From Lichenostomus cassidix (lineage: Eukaryota; Chordata; Aves; Passeriformes; Meliphagidae), in NCBI GenBank assembly GCA_008360975.2, contig CM039196.1, positions 4,092,001 through 4,156,000 of the forward strand: a DNA stretch of 64,000 bases, written 5' to 3'. How positions within the stretch are numbered: the first letter of the stretch is position 1; the number at the start of each line of letters is the position of its first letter. Below, piece after piece: positions 63,341 through 64,000 of the stretch. The translations under genes were made by a program, and so were the position numbers. Below the pieces are notes generated by a model. It saw only the letters and a list, made by a program, of their open reading frames with translations, ran no database searches and was not told the origin of the DNA.

Positions 63341-63567
63341 AGGAAATTGCATTAAAGGTGCTAAAATATTCCACCAGGATGCTGTGTTGGGTGGGAATGA
63401 AGGTTTACAAAAATAACAGAGCCCCTGGGCCAGCGCCAGCCCCCGGCTCCAGAGCTTCCGTTTACGCAAGGTGACGTCCCACGTCCTGGGGGGACACGGG
63501 ATGGGTTCTCACCCACTCCAGGTGTCCCGAGGGGCAGCTGGTGGGCTCAAGTGTGTCCCCTGTTATT

Positions 63568-63800
63568 TCACAGAATGCCAGGATCATTCAGGTTGGGAAA
63601 GCTCCCCAAGGTCATTGAGTCCAAGCTGTGCCCGATCCCCACCTTGTCACCCAGCTCAGAGCACTGAGTGCCACCTCCAAGCATTCCTTGGGCACCTCCA
63701 TGGATGGAGACTCCAAACCTGCCTGGGCAGCTCCTGACCACCCTTTCCATGAGGAAATGATGCTGATATCCAACCTAACCCTCCCCTGGCACAGCTTGAG
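63568..63800 (-). mobile_element. CR1 LINE fragment
   Basis: Antisense CR1, same subfamily form as at 44.3 and 61.0 kb: 'gaatgccaggatcattcagg', 'caccttgtcacccagctcag', 'ccctttccatgaggaaat'. Confidence 0.85.
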
Positions 63801-64000
63801 GCCATGGGGACAACACACCCCAGCACACTTTGAGTTGGGCTCTGTGTGCCTTATCCCAGCTTGGCCAGGAAAATGAAACCTCAATTCCCCTGTCAGCCCT
63901 GGGACCATGGTGGTTCCTCCAGGACACCATCTCCTGGACACTCTCCCCGCAGCATCTTCTGCAGTTTCAGCTCTGAAGTTGAAATTGCTTTTCTCTATCC

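Larger units (their letters stand above)
60671..64000. other. Intergenic region downstream of MVK
   Basis: No coding exon is found. In vertebrates FAM222A follows MVK, but none of its coding sequence is recognisable here. The region holds two CR1 fragments and AT-rich single-copy blocks at 61920-62045 and 62800-63340. Confidence 0.6.

Overview
The window is bird genomic DNA. The genes have many exons with GT–AG splice sites, short introns and CpG-island promoters. The dispersed repeat throughout is CR1, the LINE that dominates bird genomes (about 24 fragments recognised). The gene order MYO1H–KCTD10–UBE3B–MMAB–MVK is the conserved vertebrate block found at human 12q24.11, compressed here into about 60 kb as is usual on avian microchromosomes. 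A songbird-like genome is plausible but the species cannot be fixed from the sequence.

Layout. At 1–10.1 kb lie the last 18 exons of MYO1H (+), an unconventional class I myosin; its earlier exons are outside the window. KCTD10 (–, 21.6–10.5 kb), a Cullin-3 substrate adaptor, runs tail-to-tail with MYO1H and carries a candidate 3' UTR of about 3 kb. KCTD10 and UBE3B (+, 21.8–about 42.3 kb), a HECT ubiquitin ligase, diverge from one CpG island at about 21.4–22.2 kb. MMAB (–, 49.6–46.05 kb), mitochondrial cobalamin adenosyltransferase, and MVK (+, 49.9–60.65 kb), mevalonate kinase, diverge from a second CpG island with only 245 bp between their start codons. The last 3.3 kb is intergenic, with two CR1 fragments and AT-rich single-copy DNA. 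I saw no tRNA, rRNA, CRISPR array or bacterial-type operon.

All five coding sequences were assembled exon by exon and keep an open frame: MYO1H 536 visible residues, KCTD10 313, UBE3B 1070, MMAB 227, MVK 397. These lengths agree with or are close to those I recall for vertebrate orthologues. The genes look intact and ordinary, so no wholly new system is claimed. Items worth a second look are: the MMAB–MVK promoter with an SRE-like site and three CCAAT boxes; a 20-bp G-rich minisatellite in an MMAB intron; a GC–AG intron in MVK; a predicted 81-codon overlapping upstream ORF on UBE3B; a minisatellite running into the KCTD10 exon 2 splice acceptor; a tandem splice donor in MMAB; and several repeat-free, CpG-retaining or homeobox-motif-rich blocks that may be conserved noncoding elements.
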